Source: a virus. From it: a stretch of 30,183 nt of DNA. The stretch spans positions 1 to 30,183 of the IMG/VR virus record IMGVR_UViG_3300031825_000058. The stretch is one strand, 5' to 3'. Positions 30,049 to 30,183 of this stretch are shown here, piece after piece. The notes beneath the pieces are model-generated. The model did not search any database and was not told the origin of the DNA. It saw only the letters and a program-made list of their open reading frames with translations. Numbering within the stretch: position 1 is the first letter of the stretch; each line of letters starts with the position of its first letter. The position numbers and the translations under genes were made by a program.

Positions 30049-30132
30049 TCTACATTTTTAGCCTCGGTTATGCCTTTAGACGATGGGGCCTAATTGCGTA
30101 ACAAGGCAAAACTTGTAGACACAAGTCAAGCC

Positions 30133-30183
30133 ATGAGCAATTATACTACATCGGGTGCTAAAATTGAAGTTTTGTTGAAGGAA
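30133..30183 (+). CDS. Start of a gene running off the window (17 codons seen)
   Basis: ATG 30133 opens MSNYTTSGAKIEVLLKE, in frame to the last base. It follows the rightward promoter and a set of inverted repeats, and has no clear SD. The position divergent from integrase suggests the phage early or lysogeny region, or host sequence if the phage is integrated here. The product cannot be identified from 17 residues. Confidence 0.4.
   Translation, partial: MSNYTTSGAKIEVLLKE

Larger units (their letters stand above)
29874..30132. other. Divergent control region between integrase and a rightward gene
   Basis: These 259 bases contain no long frame. From left: the 12-bp palindrome, a weak minus-strand -10 (TATGAT, complement of 29956-29961), an AT-rich stretch with TCATTAATTCATGA (29981-29994), a rightward promoter with an inverted repeat, and alternating ACAAG/CTTGT/ACAAG repeats (30101-30126). 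A phage attachment site could lie here, next to integrase. No tRNA gene or fragment is recognisable. Confidence 0.5.

Noticed and set aside
30040-30132. tRNA gene or fragment as attachment site
   Set aside because: No acceptor/T-arm pattern with GGTTCGA-type loop or CCA end is visible.

Overview
The window is about 30 kb of an A+T-rich temperate phage or prophage, essentially its whole late region. No tape measure, major tail protein or sheath is visible, while portal, a P22-type coat protein, an adaptor-like protein, a nozzle/stabilisation-like beta protein and a 1,624-residue internal/ejection protein are present, so a short-tailed (P22-like podovirus) particle is the best reading. The host cannot be named. 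TGA is an ordinary stop codon in many genes, so codes 4 and 25 are excluded. The Pro-Thr-rich linker of the CAP-domain protein, several genes without a Shine-Dalgarno (SD) site and two promoters placed for leaderless mRNAs would fit an uncultivated Patescibacteria/CPR (Microgenomates-like) host, but this is a weak inference.

Layout. 1-700: end of an Ala-rich repeat protein and three tiny genes, two of them membrane proteins. 686-3928: a gene of unknown function, a truncated remnant, small terminase, a large terminase split into two polypeptides, and two small genes. 4025-8759: portal, two small genes, scaffold-like protein and coat protein. 8920-10431: Pro/Glu-rich protein with a SAP/Rho-N-like end, two small genes and a 2H phosphoesterase. 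10566-13913: decoration or surface proteins, including one with three internal repeats and one with seven 24-residue repeats. 14039-15860: an accessory island with an ImmA/IrrE-type metalloprotease, two small membrane proteins and, on the minus strand, a membrane-anchored CAP-domain protein. 15877-21848: coiled-coil protein and giant ejection protein. 21947-24601: tail adaptor and nozzle. 24709-28400: fibre-like proteins, N-acetylmuramoyl-L-alanine amidase and small membrane proteins that probably include the holin. 28436-29873 (minus): membrane protein and tyrosine integrase. 29874-30132 is a control region, and a gene begins at 30133 and runs off the end.

The most notable feature is regulatory. 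The late region is cut into units, and seven of the unit starts carry a promoter-like sequence, a conserved leader RNA, an intrinsic-terminator-like hairpin with a U tract, and then in most cases the start codon within 0-16 nt of the U tract. There are two leader families. Class A (3 copies, 3976-8909) precedes the head genes. It has a gap-free conserved 24-nt block running into a terminator. Class B (4 copies, 10492-24699) precedes the decoration, ejection, tail and fibre genes. It has a GUUC/GAAC-closed hairpin, whose inner stem differs in every copy but always pairs, followed by a terminator hairpin. Two class B copies share 45 identical bases. This looks like an attenuation/antitermination or small-RNA regulon that times head and tail expression. 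I do not recognise it as a described RNA family.
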